In this document: in pieces, positions 12,064-23,096 of the stretch
Numbering within the stretch: the first letter of the stretch is position 1
How the letters are laid out: the number at the start of each line of letters is the position of its first letter
Assembly (NCBI GenBank): GCA_025504975.1
Contig: JANUWI010000020.1
Location: 744,001 to 808,000 of the forward strand
DNA length: 64,000 bases
Source of the DNA: Plenodomus lindquistii
Taxonomy: Eukaryota; Ascomycota; Dothideomycetes; Pleosporales; Leptosphaeriaceae
Direction: 5' to 3'
Program-made: the position numbers and the translations under genes
Notes under the pieces: generated by a model
The model's database searches: none
Told to the model about the DNA's origin: nothing
The model's input: the letters and a program-made list of their open reading frames with translations, nothing else

Positions 12064-12612
12064 CGGTTGGTAGAGGTTGTATTTAGAGTTACTCTGCACG
12101 AGACTTTTGTGAACTTTTGTGTGCTTTTACCACTGCGTCGTGTGTCGAAGGCCTGTTTTGATGGAAATATTGCTGCTTGCAATTAATATAATAGTATCTC
12201 AAAAGAGCTGCGTGTATCTAGAATGGCCGCGTTCCGGCGCCTCCGCGGAGATTGCGACTCAGGGGTTCGTAATGTAGGCCTATCACACTTCGCACTCCAC
12301 CAACGCCGGCCGACCCTACTGTGCGGGCGGAGTAGTCAGAGCAACTTCACAAGATACTATTGGAGTATAGCAAAAAGAGAAGGCATGGGCGGCGGCCTGT
12401 TGCGTGAAAGACTCGACTTGCAGCAAAGATCCAAGTCCTCCACTCCTCCTCTCTCTCCCTCGTATGTAATGCTCTCATCATTTCTGGAGACAGGCTGCGG
12501 CCAGCCATCGAATTCGCCCGGAGATCTTTCTGGCCACCGCCATAATAACCAGTGACTTCAATTTTGAGTAGCGGGTGTGGTGTTGGGTGTGATGTTTAGA
12601 GTTACTCTGCGC

Positions 12613-13923
12613 ATGACTGCAATACTTCGTACTACTGCACTACGCTTTGTTGACTTGAGTGGCGTTTTGATTTGAAGATACCGTGAATCGCTGCAATCAT
12701 ATCACGCGTTGAGAGTTGCCTGTAGTGCCCGTAATTGCAGTTAGGCGCGCTGAAGTGACGTTTGTGTGGCTCTTAGAGTGCTCATTGTAGGTCGCGTGGC
12801 ATACAAGCGAGGCCCGATTCGATGACCACGACAACAACGATAGGGAAGGTTGTCTCATGTTCCGATGACTTCGCCGAACGCGTACTGTGGCGACAGTACG
12901 ACAATAGTGCGCGCGAAACCACGCGGCCCTTCGGTAGTCGAGCATTGAAGTATGTACACAGTATGTAGATGCCCGACAATTTGGCCGCTGGAGCGTTACC
13001 GGTAGGGTCCACCACCGCGGTTTTCCGCGGAGGGTTGCGAATCCTAACGTTGGTCTTTCTTACTACTCTATATAGTGAGAGGCAACCGACTAATGTCAGG
13101 TGCATCGAAGCTAAAGTTGATTTAATGATAGAGCATCACAGTACAAACTTTTATGTGTCTACTCGAGTGAACGCGGACAGTACGCTCGTCGGTTGTACTG
13201 TGGCCAGAGTAGCTGTACGCCCCACGCAGATGAAGCTAGTCGCATGTTCCGGACTGATTCATTGGCTCGATGATGTCTCACGGTTGCCCGCCCTCACTAT
13301 CTCCGGTTAGCCTGTCGCGTTATGCCATTGGAAATCACTACTTTCTACAATCACCCGCCCACCATCCAGTCTATCACCAAGCACACCCACCCGTATCCAC
13401 TACCTGCTGCCACGGACATTACCCCCCTATATGTGCTAACACGCCTGTCGTTATACGAGCGGTTATGCTGACATTTGTCTATTTTGATTTCCCGGGTGGA
13501 TCTAGAAGGGCGATCTGGACACTGCTGTGAGATGTCGTGCTGCGATGTTCGACACTGCGTCCGTAGAGCGACCTTGATGCTCAGACATATCCGGATGCCC
13601 CTTGAAGACGCAGACCTCGAGACGTGGGACTTCTTCCTGTATCGCCATGAGGCGAAGCAGTGCATGCGACAGACAAGAATATTGCGCTCGCGGGACGGTG
13701 GCTGTCTCCCACGCGACATGGGGTCGATGGGAAAGATGGTATTGTCGCGCTACCGGCCCTCTCACTTTCACCAATACTCACATGTGACTCGCTCAAACGC
13801 TCTTCACCCGGGTCACGCGAAGCTCTCCTCACACACCGCCACCCTCCCCAGTCGCGCGATCACTTTGTCAACCGCCAACCGGTCGTCATTACCACACCGG
13901 GCGCGCACCACCCTCCCTTGATC
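12613..13923. other. No recognised gene; two 18-bp palindromes
   Basis: Several overlapping frames are open in 12700-13920 on both strands, as expected of GC-rich spacer, and none resembles a known family. The stretch holds two of the dispersed palindromes (12881-12900 and 13195-13212) and the probable promoter and 5' leader of SNF2-family copy A. Confidence 0.4.
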
Positions 13924-15540
13924 ATGGCTGGACACGCGTTAGGCAGCGCATCCGAATCTTCTGTCAACACCACGTACGCCAAATACCTTCAAAATGGCGG
14001 CTCCGGGAGAATGACCATGAGGAATATCCAGGAATGTTTCAACATCAACCCCGCTTCAGAAAAAAACAAGATGATCACAGCGGCAGCCATGTACATGAAG
14101 GATACCTACCCAGGCATCGGAGACCTCATCTTGCGAAACAGTCACGAGAGAGCACGAAAAGAGAGGACGGACGCGGCCCAGCTGAGCGAGTATACATCCG
14201 AAACCGAGAGATGGTTCAAGCGAGAATCAATATACAAGAATTACTTTGGTCCTGACAACACTACCGTGCCCGGGGACTGCAAAGCGGAGGCTGTCAGGAC
14301 GTTCGTCTTCAAGGCGAAGCAGCAAATCAAGAACGAAGTGGTTAGGGAACAGACTGCGATTGTCAAAGAAGATGAGGACGTGGCAGTAAAGAAGGAAACC
14401 AACCAGGCTCTACAAGCGGAACAGGTACTGCATGGGTATCAGGACTCGGAATCGAATCAACGCTCTCACCTCACCGTAGGAGTGATGCATCCTCTCCTAC
14501 TCGACCGCATCGAAAACCTGTCATACTACAATGTCCGCATCCTAGACTCTCGAGACGGGCGCACGATAACGCGTCTCCCCTTTCGCCGACTAGTCGACGT
14601 CGAAGAGATGGGCGACGCGCTTGCCTACCTAGACGGAGGGGATATACAGCTAGATGTTCTAGGGCAGTTCATTCTTCGGCACTGCGACCAGGACGTCGTA
14701 GAACTGTGGGAGGCGTTTGGGAACAGGCTCCGTGTAATCCCAGATGGCGGAGACATAGTTGACAGTTCCCAACTTGCTGTCAGTATAAACGACTACATCA
14801 ATGGCGCACGCTCCCACTCTGATTTCTGCATCACCCTGATGCTCAGCGAGCTGTATACAGAAGACATGGAGGGCAAGTTGAACGTAGGCCGACCGTGTTT
14901 GTACTGTGCTAACAGTATGTATAGGTGTCGAAATGCATGTTGCAGATGGTGACCTAGGCTTGGGCGAAGCCGGTATGTGCTCTGCCTCTGACAAGTAAAC
15001 GAACTAACATGTAGGCCAGAAGACGAGTCCGCACCACAATCCAACATCGTCGCTGCTTCAAGCGCTGGGCGCGGTATAGGTGAGCTGATTGAACTGATCT
15101 TCTATACGCATTGCTGACGGAGCGAAGGACGCCGGAATGGCACCACGTCGCCGTCGATTCGAGCCGCCGCAAAGAAGGAATCCCGGACACCAGCAACACC
15201 CAAAAAGAAGGCCAAAGTACAGAGTACACCAATCGAGACAAGGGTCGGCTTTACTGGAGTCGACGCTCCTCAGAAAACAGCACGTCGTCCAACGCGCGCG
15301 GCACCAAAGGCGTCGTCTTCGCGGACACTGGGTACTCCGAAATTTCTCGGGAGGACTCGGACGAAGCCAAGTCGCAACACTGAGCAAGAGTCTGCGTCAT
15401 CGCGGGCAGACTCTGAGTCGGATCGCTCATATGTTGACGGTACAGGAGACGTATCGGCGGACGAATACGAGGAAGTGGGAGCGGGAAAGTCAGCTGGGCG
15501 GCCCTGTTAATACAGTTGAGTAAGAGTAACGAGAGTAATG
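13924..15540 (+). pseudogene. SNF2-like family copy A, N-terminal half
   Basis: From an ATG at 13924, 320 codons run open to an intron at 14884-14924. The protein is paralogous along its length to copy B at 20951. Shared blocks include YLQNGGSGRM/YLQQGGIGRM, KMITAAA, GDLILR, YFGPDNTTVP, CKAEAVR, YYNVRILDSR, TITRLPFR and QLAVSINDYINGARSHSDFC. I chose the 13924 start, rather than in-frame ATGs upstream, because copy B begins at the equivalent position. The intron holds the palindrome GTACTGTGCTAACAGTAT. A second probable intron starts GTATGTGCTCTGC (about 14970) and is conserved in copy B. Downstream, a lysine-, proline- and serine-rich linker (KKESRTPATPKKKAKVQSTP; about 15150-15510) is open in one frame and matches no domain. 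The N-terminal domain is unknown to me; it recurs at the start of the intact SNF2-like protein at 31219. Confidence 0.7.
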
Positions 15541-17041
15541 CAGCGATAACAATCCTTGGGACCCAATGTTGGTTACAACAAGGTGCGGCTAGTGTTAGAA
15601 CAATTCAAAGGAGTTACACGATGGCGGAGTAAGCCTGTGTAAACCAAACTGTGATGTTTAAACATACTGTTGACACAGTACGGACTGCATAGTAGGGTCT
15701 GAATCTACGGAGATATACTCAATCAACGTACTGTTGGAACAGTACATAGACACTGAGTCTCGCCTAAAGCACACTAATGCGCCAATGGAGCTCGAGCGCG
15801 CGCATTGAAACCGTCGTCCACGTTTAAAGCCCTGATCGCTCGTTCTCTCTACACAAGCACCCTGCGAGATCTGTTGTGTGGCCGCATTTCTATTTACACT
15901 TTTGCCCTACACCGTTCATCAAGGGCGGAGCCGTTAGTAGCAACGGGTATCATGTACCTTTGGCGGCATAGGGAACCCAGGCCTATGCAGATGACCAGCA
16001 TAACCCTACCACACGTCAGTCATCAACATATGCAAATACCCGCGAGGACTCACCTCAGAATATGAAAAGGCTATCGAAGAGACCGTAGCGCACGTCGCCG
16101 AAGGCGAATACATCCTCATCTACGCGTCGAGGAACAAAAACCATAGGGGGGAGCGCGCTTCCAGAACTCTAATTACTTATACAAAGTCACTAATGCAGAA
16201 GTCGCCACAAACCAGGGGCGGTTTCATTAATCAGGGCGATCATCCTGTCTCTTACGAGGCTATGCTAGCAGACATACCATGCATTACACCAAATGCGCGC
16301 TCCTTTGTTCGAGAAGAGAGTCACACGTTGCATAATTTCCATTAGCAGGTCAGATCGCTCAGTAAGCACGGCTGAGACTGATGTCTTGGCCTCTTCTGAC
16401 CGGAATTCGGCCGTAACCACGCACACACGATCTCACCCGTTCACCATGGGCAGTGTTCTATGGTCTCTCGTCTCTAGTCGGCAGACGGCGGCAGGACTTC
16501 GCGATTTATTGGTCTCGAGCAAACAGCCAAAACAGCGCTCCACCCACGTGCGCTTGGCAGGCGACGACGAAAATACGGCTAAACATGCTATCTATTATAC
16601 GCTATGCAGAGAGACCTTGGAACCTGATCCGCGCCTTGTTACATTGAAGGATGTCAGGTAAGGGTTACGCTGAGCTGCCGCTACTAAAGCAGTGAACATC
16701 GACTGGAATGGAGTGATTGTTTTCTGATTAGACGACAGGGTTCCCAGCATACACACATCCCAAGCGGCTATTGACAACCACCGCAACACGATTGGAGCGT
16801 GCGAAGTATCTTAAATGGTAATAGGCAATCTCCTGTTAACTAAGCCCTTGAGAAATCAGTTCGCATACGCGTACTGTTGCAATAGTCCAATACTGACTTT
16901 CACTTCAGCATCTTCATTTTACGACAGCAATAACTCTTTCCAGGAAGATTACAGATTCAATGCTTGCAGACCTAGGCTCCACCCTGCCCCACTGTCATAC
17001 GAACGACGAACGTCCTGATTCTATCGACGGTTTCGAGGAAA
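15541..17041 (+). other. Middle of copy A: palindromes and orphan coding relics
   Basis: In copy C the distance between the N-terminal domain and the GAGPAPPGPSP linker is about 260 bp; in copy A it is about 2.2 kb, so extra sequence lies here. A frame of about 95 codons (roughly 16030-16345) contains EYEKAIEETVAHVAEGEYIL and reads like real protein but matches nothing I know. A further frame (16293-16661) is followed by a possible GTAAGG donor. Three 18-bp palindromes are present (15664, 15728, 16871). Confidence 0.4.
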
Positions 17042-19570
17042 ATGGCATGTTACCAGACAGACATAGGCGGAGCGGTCTTAATGGCAAGAAAAACAAGGAG
17101 ATGGGAAAATAGAGGAGCTGGCCCTGCGCCACCAGGTCCGTCACCGACCACACCAAAGAAGCCGTCTCGCGGAACGAGGACCTTGCGCTCCCCGACGTTA
17201 TCGCCAGGTCCGTCACCGACCACACCAAAGAAGCCGTCTCGCGGAACGAGGACCTTGCGCTCCCCGACATTATCGCCAGGCAAGAAAGATGACCCGCCAC
17301 TGCCGCCCATCCCAGAGGGGACCCTGCCCGATGTCGAGGATGACGCCGGTATTCCCGAAGACGTCGACGAACAGGAAAACATTGCAGCCCAGCTGCTTGA
17401 GTAGTAAGTATGCCGTACTGTGGGAAGAGTTCGTGGCTAACAATACTTAGCTCGACGGACCTCCTCAGCAGAAGCAACGCAGGACTGGCCGCCGCACCAG
17501 TCAATGAAAAATACTGGCGGGCGGTCGCGGACACGTTCGGCGTGCTAATTAAACCACTCCGCAGGCAATCTACGAGTAAGGAGCGATACATTCGACTATC
17601 AACCGACTTCAATGCAACCCAAATTTTGGCACTTTGGCGCACGGAATAGTCAACATAGAGAAAGCCTACAAAACAGCGTTCAGCGCAGTTTGCGATTCTG
17701 TGCTTGGTGATACAGTGGGCCCAAGCAAGACGGTCCAAAACAAGCTCAAGTTTTTCTGCCGTGTGCTCGTGTACGACGAGGCAGAGAGCAAGAAGAAACA
17801 GCCAAATTGACGACCACCTTTGGACGTAGGCAGTACAAGGCACCACGAGTATGCACTACATATCAGACCAATACTGCGAGATTCTGTCAACACTGCCACC
17901 AACGGCCCGATGGCAAAGGCGCTGCTCAAGCGGCTAAGGCCCAAGACAATCGTCCTCTTCTGATAAAGTGCAAATCCCATCAAGAACCACAGCGGCGAGA
18001 CGACCAGACTTTACAACACTATCTCAATACAAGACCAGTGAGAAATGCGCCCGTCGACTGGTTGTTATGATTTTAGTCGCGAAAGAGGCTCACGCGGGAA
18101 CATTATGGACTACACTATATGAGGTATTGACGGCCGGACCGCCATACAAAGCGCGTGTGAGAAGTTCCCCGATCGACAAACGCGCGCCCTAGCCCCATTT
18201 CTTTGCGAGTCTCCATCTAAAATAATAAAGGCTCGAGGTGAATACTGCGCAGAACAAACCTATTACAAAGGAGCACATAGATAGGGTCACAACGAACAAT
18301 AATCGCATCGACGACTATCAATCCCACCAAGCCACTCAGAAAGCCTATGGTCACTCTGGGATACAAGGAAGAAGCATAACGTGAAGTTTGTTTGGGAGGG
18401 CTGTACGCGATGTAGGTCGTCGTCGACAAGATCCACTCAACAGGAAGCGCGGACACCATCACATACACGCAGGTCATCTACCCCTTTCACTATCTCGCCG
18501 AGCCCGAGAATTCTCCATCTTTGACGGCGACCACAGGCTCTGTTTGGGTGATCAGGGTGAAGACTACAATCACCTCCGCGGCCAAAACCCTTGTGCGAAG
18601 TAACAACAGCTGGAAGTCAATTGACAAGCCTATGGTAAAGCTGCTTCGGAAAATCAACCTATGCAAGACATTGGGCGCATGGGAATCGCGCGTGGCCGTA
18701 AAGAAATTGAGGAAAGAAAAAAATGGAAAAGGCTCCGCACCTAACACGCTGCAAGGAAAGCTCCACGCGACCGCGATCATGTCGCAAGCACCGTCACTAT
18801 TTCAACAGCGTATCGCTGTTTGTTTCATCAGCAGAGGATACAACACCCGCGACATGACCGGGAAGAAAAAAAACCTCCTCTATTGCAAGTTGGAGTTGAA
18901 GTATCTCCCACTTAAGTATGCGGAGGATGAGCACCGGATACGAGCTGACATAGAGCAAAGCGTAGCCAAGACGCAGGAGTCCATGTGGGAGGCGCAACTT
19001 GAGGAATAGAAATAATGGGGATGCAGCGGCAGCAGGCCTTAAAGACTGCCCGCAAGCTCTGCAGACAGCAACGGATACTACAGGTCAAAGGTGTTGGCAG
19101 GTTTCCCCAACTTCTGCAGGGCGATTTACGCCCACCAAAAGGCTAATCACGACGCGACGCAGATATTCGGCGAAAAGTGCGATTGGGGCGACTGTGCAGT
19201 CAGCAACGATTGTAATCAAAAAAGCATACTTAAGAAACGCAGTAGAATATAGTGCTACATGTTGTTCATCAGTGTCAGGCCCGGCGATGTTCTCCCCATC
19301 ATTCCGCAAGCGAAAACGAAAGAAATGGAAATCACCGACAAGGCACGCGTCACGGATACGTGTTCACCAATACTAGTACAAATTCGCGACCGCAACAAAC
19401 ATCTGCCAAATGAAGGTCGGTACATTCACAGTATGTGGTGTATAATCGTACTGTGACAACAGTACTGACGCACAAATAGGAACTGTCCAAGGAACATGCT
19501 ACCACTGTAGCGTTTGTGGGAGATAACACTTGGGACAAGGACGCGGAGACCAATCGAGTGAAGTGGAACC
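17042..19570 (+). pseudogene. SNF2-like family copy A, decayed helicase half
   Basis: The sequence is homologous to 32400-35000 (copy C). The proline/serine linker with GAGPAPPGPSP is followed by a 47-bp intron (17404-17450) at the same site as in copy C, then NEKYWRAVADTFGV and QSTSKERYIR up to a premature stop at 17649. The Walker A segment is destroyed: VGPSKTVQ stands where copy C has MGLGKTVQ. Later fragments match copy C near 33760 (VKFVWEG), 33900-34390 (frame 18521-19009, with EQSVAKTQESMWEAQL) and 34440-34560. An intron at about 19432-19480 holds the perfect palindrome at 19448-19465. Multiple frameshifts make this a dead copy. Confidence 0.78.
17132..17275 (+). repeat. 72-bp tandem duplication inside coding linker
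   Basis: Units 17132-17203 and 17204-17275 differ by a single base and each encode 24 residues (PGPSPTTPKKPSRGTRTLRS plus four). Copy C has this unit only once (about 32470-32541). The duplication is in frame and so was compatible with function when it arose. Confidence 0.92.
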
Positions 19571-20950
19571 AGCCTGGCTAGCACTGATCAAGTTACAGAA
19601 AGATCCTGCTTACTTGGTTTTTCAAGGTAATTCAAACTTCCACGATACTCCATTGGCGTTATGGAATGCAGTGTTTTCTTATGCGTACAGTCAAACCACA
19701 TCGTTGCCTCAGGTGCCCCGCTTACTCTCCGTGCATCCACGATAGGGCAACATGACGATGGTGTCATCATTTCAGGACTAATACGCCCGTGTCCACAGAA
19801 GAAGCTTATCGAAAGTGGAACGACCAAGTTGAAGAACGAGTGCGCAGCACAAGCAACAAACACCAAGCAATGCAACCCAATAGGCGATGACCGGCTATAA
19901 CTTTTGTCAGTATAACAGGAATGTAGATAAAGACCCAATTGCATAACACTGACAATTGGATAGATGGCGCGTAAATGGCGACCAGGGTCATGGTGACCAC
20001 GACGAATGAATGCTTACAACGCGACTTTCTCAGTACCATACGCATCGTCCATGAATACTAGAAGACATGGCATGACGCGAAACGACCGGCAACGCAACAA
20101 GCCCGCTTTTATGCATACAACAACACAGCTTGTATACCCCCCTACGAAACTGCTAATGCGCCTAAACGTGATCTCTTTGTGGAAACGGCTGAACGTACTG
20201 TTCGAACAGTAGCCAACCTCAAAGCGACCGTTCGGATACTGTAGCAGCGGGCGACAGACTTGTAATTAACAAGATTCCTCGGCACATGGACATTTCACCA
20301 GAGTTGCCTACTACCCACATGGTCTTCACCAGCAGGTTGAGCTCCCCGCCCCTCACCCAGAAAATCGTTACGTATACCATTCGAAGCGCATCCATTGTAT
20401 CAGCGTCCTGATATAAGCGACTTATATATAGCGACGCACAAACATACATCTAGTCAACGGAGCCTGACGTCACAATGGCGGAAGTCTGGGACCGTAGTCT
20501 ACGCAACACAGATTACAAAGTCTGAGTCAATTAGGGCAGGAGACTAACATACTGCAGACACGTGGAGGGATGATACTAGATATTGCGCGATGTTCGTACT
20601 GTCATGAGAGTACATACTGCTCGTGGCGTCACTACATACCAGTGACGGCCGCATATACTCCGAGAATGGTTTTGATGACTATATATCGGCCATACACTTC
20701 AGCCGATTTTCAGTTGTATGGCCTAATAGGGTGGTGGATTCACCGCACAAAGACTGAAACAAAGGTAACAAGGTCCCTCATGCGGTCGCAGTTGATAGGG
20801 TGCTCTATTATAAGTTTACCAGTCACGACCTTCCCTTTGTCCCTCAAGTCTGCCCCTACACAATCTATCTGCCGGATATTGCAAAATCTCCTCCACGAAA
20901 AAACACAAAATTTATCCAGTGTACCACATCAGCCATACTAAATCACAGTC
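19571..20950. other. Spacer between copies A and B
   Basis: Scattered open frames only. One plus-strand stretch around 19780-19890 (EEAYRKWNDQVEERVRSTSN) and one around 20095-20240 read like protein debris but match nothing I know. Palindromes lie at 20195-20212 and 20596-20613. The last 150 bp is the probable leader of copy B. Confidence 0.35.
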
Positions 20951-22560
20951 ATGGCCAAAAAGACTGCCAATAGCGCCCCTACGACTTCTAAAGGTACTGA
21001 CTTCAGCAAGTATCTACAACAGGGCGGCATCGGGAGAATGGGCATGAAGAATATTCAGGACTATTTCAACATCGAGTCCGCTTCTGACAAAGCCCAAATG
21101 ATCACAGCGGCAGCCGACTGCATGAGAGGCTATGCTGGTGTCGGAGACCTCATCCTGCGATGCGGCAAAGACAAACATCGCAGGGAGAAGAATGACTCTA
21201 ATCAACTGAGCGAAATCACAACGGCTGTACAAAAATGGCTCAAGCGAGAACCAAGGTACACGCGTTACTTCGGTCCCGAGAACACCACCGTGCCCGAGGA
21301 CTGCAAGACAGAGGCTGTGAGGATGTTGGTGTTTAAGGCGAAGGAGCGAGTAGGGAAAGAAGCGGCCAATGGAGACAAGGCGGTTATGAGAGAAGGACAG
21401 ATGACGTCAGATAAGCGTAAAGGTCGACGTACGGTCGACCACAAGCCCATCCGCCGGACTATAGTCGATGCTCTGGCTTCCTTAAAAGGCCACGAACTGC
21501 AGCCTATGGTAGGGCCATCACACCCGCTTCTACGCACTTGTATCGAGAACATATCATACTACAATGTTCGCTTGTTGGACTCTCGCAACAAATACACTAT
21601 AACACGGTTACCTTTTCGGAATTTAGTTAACTTCACTGAATTAGGTGACGCCGTTAATTTCTTAGACAGCGGCGACATACACAGAAGTACTGTAGAGCAA
21701 TTCATTCGCGGTCATTGCGACAAAGACCTCGTGAAACAATGGGACGCGTGTGGAAATAGACTGCGCGTTCATCATACTGGCTTGGACATCTTGGACGACA
21801 TCCAACTGGCCGTAAGTATAAACGACTACATTAATGGTCCTCGATTACACTCTGATTTCTGCATTATCCTGATGCTCAGCGAAGCATACCCGGAAGATAT
21901 ACAGGGCAAGTTTAACGTGTGCTAACCATGCTTGTACTGTGCTAATAGTACGTCTAGATGTAATAATGGGTTCAACCAAGGACGACCTAACCCTTAGAGA
22001 AGACGGTATGTGCTCTGCACTCGACGAGTAATTAAACTAATATGAAACCTAAAAGACGATGCTCTACTGCGACCTGACATAGACGCAAATTCAGACCCGA
22101 CACAAGGTAAGGGTGATTTGATGAAACGCATATAGAATAGCCATGGCTAATCGAACAAAGGAAAGAGCGGCGCCACAATAAGGCCATTCACCTGAGCCGC
22201 CGCGAAAGGTTTACTCAACGCCGTTGATATCCACTGGAAGAGGGGCGACAAAAGACCATTACCGCAAACGGGAGGTGGTGTCATTAATAAAGAGCTACAC
22301 GTGGGAAATTCACGTCCCTACAAGCGAGGAGCATCTGCGGAACCCACGCGAGGAGAGAGGAGCAGGAAAAGAAGAAGGCGTTCCTCAGCATAAAGAGCTC
22401 AAACACGGTCATTTGATGGAACAGGGAGTAAATGTAATAAATCAAATGAGCCCCTTCACGGCATTTTACCCAATCGGCGAATCGGATCTGAGAGGTAAAC
22501 TTGTAGGAACACGAATAATCTCCGTGTGGGCGAATTGGAAATACGGTTAGTTATGGGGTA
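20951..22560 (+). pseudogene. SNF2-like family copy B (N-terminal domain, truncated)
   Basis: An open frame of 324 codons (20951-21925) starts MAKKTANSAPTT and matches the copy A N-terminal domain throughout. After GKFN the sequence aligns with copy A's first intron, including the palindrome GTACTGTGCTAATAGTAC at 21934-21951 and the branch-like GCTAA. A second intron again begins GTATGTGCTCTGC (about 22006). Beyond it the reading frame decays, with a basic region to about 22560. No helicase half follows: at 22.6 kb the sequence changes to AT-richer repeats. The N-terminal domain is intact, but the gene lacks the rest of the protein. Confidence 0.7.
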
Positions 22561-23096
22561 ATAACAGTAGACCTCTGCATATCATGTACAGTACTTTGCA
22601 AAACCGCCCTTACCTTTTGCACACGCGACTTTTGTAAGAAACCCCTTGTAGACTAGGTTTACCCCTGCAAGCCATAGCTGATGGCATACTATTATAATCT
22701 GCTAGCACTTATCTAGCTAGTACGTACCTACGAGCATCCGTTAATGCAAAATAGGTGTAATACAATGCGCTGTATACATCCACCATGCTTTACGAGTACT
22801 GTACGGTACAGCACTCTGCAAAACCGACCTCACCTTTTACGCTGGCGATAATGCTTTATAATCCCTGTTAGCTAGGGATGCTCCTGGTCAATTGCAGTCT
22901 ACTAAGCTGTAATTAGCAGCCTTAAAACCAGCTAGCTTGCGCACACAGAGGCTTACTCCACTCTTGAATCCCTTCTCTAAGTTACTATCCTATATAACCA
23001 CGTATAATACGCGTTAATGAAGCGCAGACATGTCCGAGAACAACAAGCGAAGTTCTAGTGTCATAACTGATTGTATGACTTACATAACGAAATCAA
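22561..23096 (+). repeat. Two degenerate direct repeats about 217 bp apart
   Basis: A block beginning tacagtactttgcaaaacc (about 22586) recurs as tacagcactctgcaaaacc (about 22806), followed in both by a similar C-rich, then T-rich stretch over roughly 60-80 bp. Just before the second copy is a palindromic gtactgtacggtacagcac. The repeats could be remnants of LTR or MITE ends. No coding sequence was seen. Confidence 0.55.

Larger units (their letters stand above)
11617..12612 (+). repeat. Cluster of four 18-bp direct repeats
   Basis: The sequence tttagagttactctgcgc occurs at 11967-11984 and 12595-12612, with single-base variants at 11617-11634 and 12082-12099. All are in the same orientation within 1 kb just outside the 5' end of the Plavaka relic. 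CACTA-like elements often carry short subterminal repeats bound by the transposase, so this could be a subterminal region. I did not find matching copies on the other side of the element, so the link is inference. Confidence 0.75.
11201..21951. repeat. Dispersed 18-bp quasi-palindromes, group 1
   Basis: The pattern GTACTGT, about four free bases, then ACAGTAC or a one-base variant (AGAGTAC, ATAGTAC) occurs at 11201-11220, 12881-12900, 13195-13212, 14901-14918, 15664-15681, 15728-15745 (perfect 8-bp arms), 16871-16888, 17415-17432, 19448-19465 (perfect 7-bp arms), 20195-20212, 20596-20613 and 21934-21951. Those at 14901, 17415, 19448 and 21934 lie in GT-AG introns of the SNF2-like family copies A and B. 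The rest are in stretches without recognised genes. Function unknown: a protein-binding half-site dimer, or the hairpin of an intron-like mobile sequence, are possibilities. Confidence 0.8.

Noticed and set aside
15137..15523. 128-codon arginine-rich plus frame
   Set aside because: Composition suggests an out-of-frame reading of the Lys/Pro/Ser linker of copy A, which is open in the neighbouring frame.
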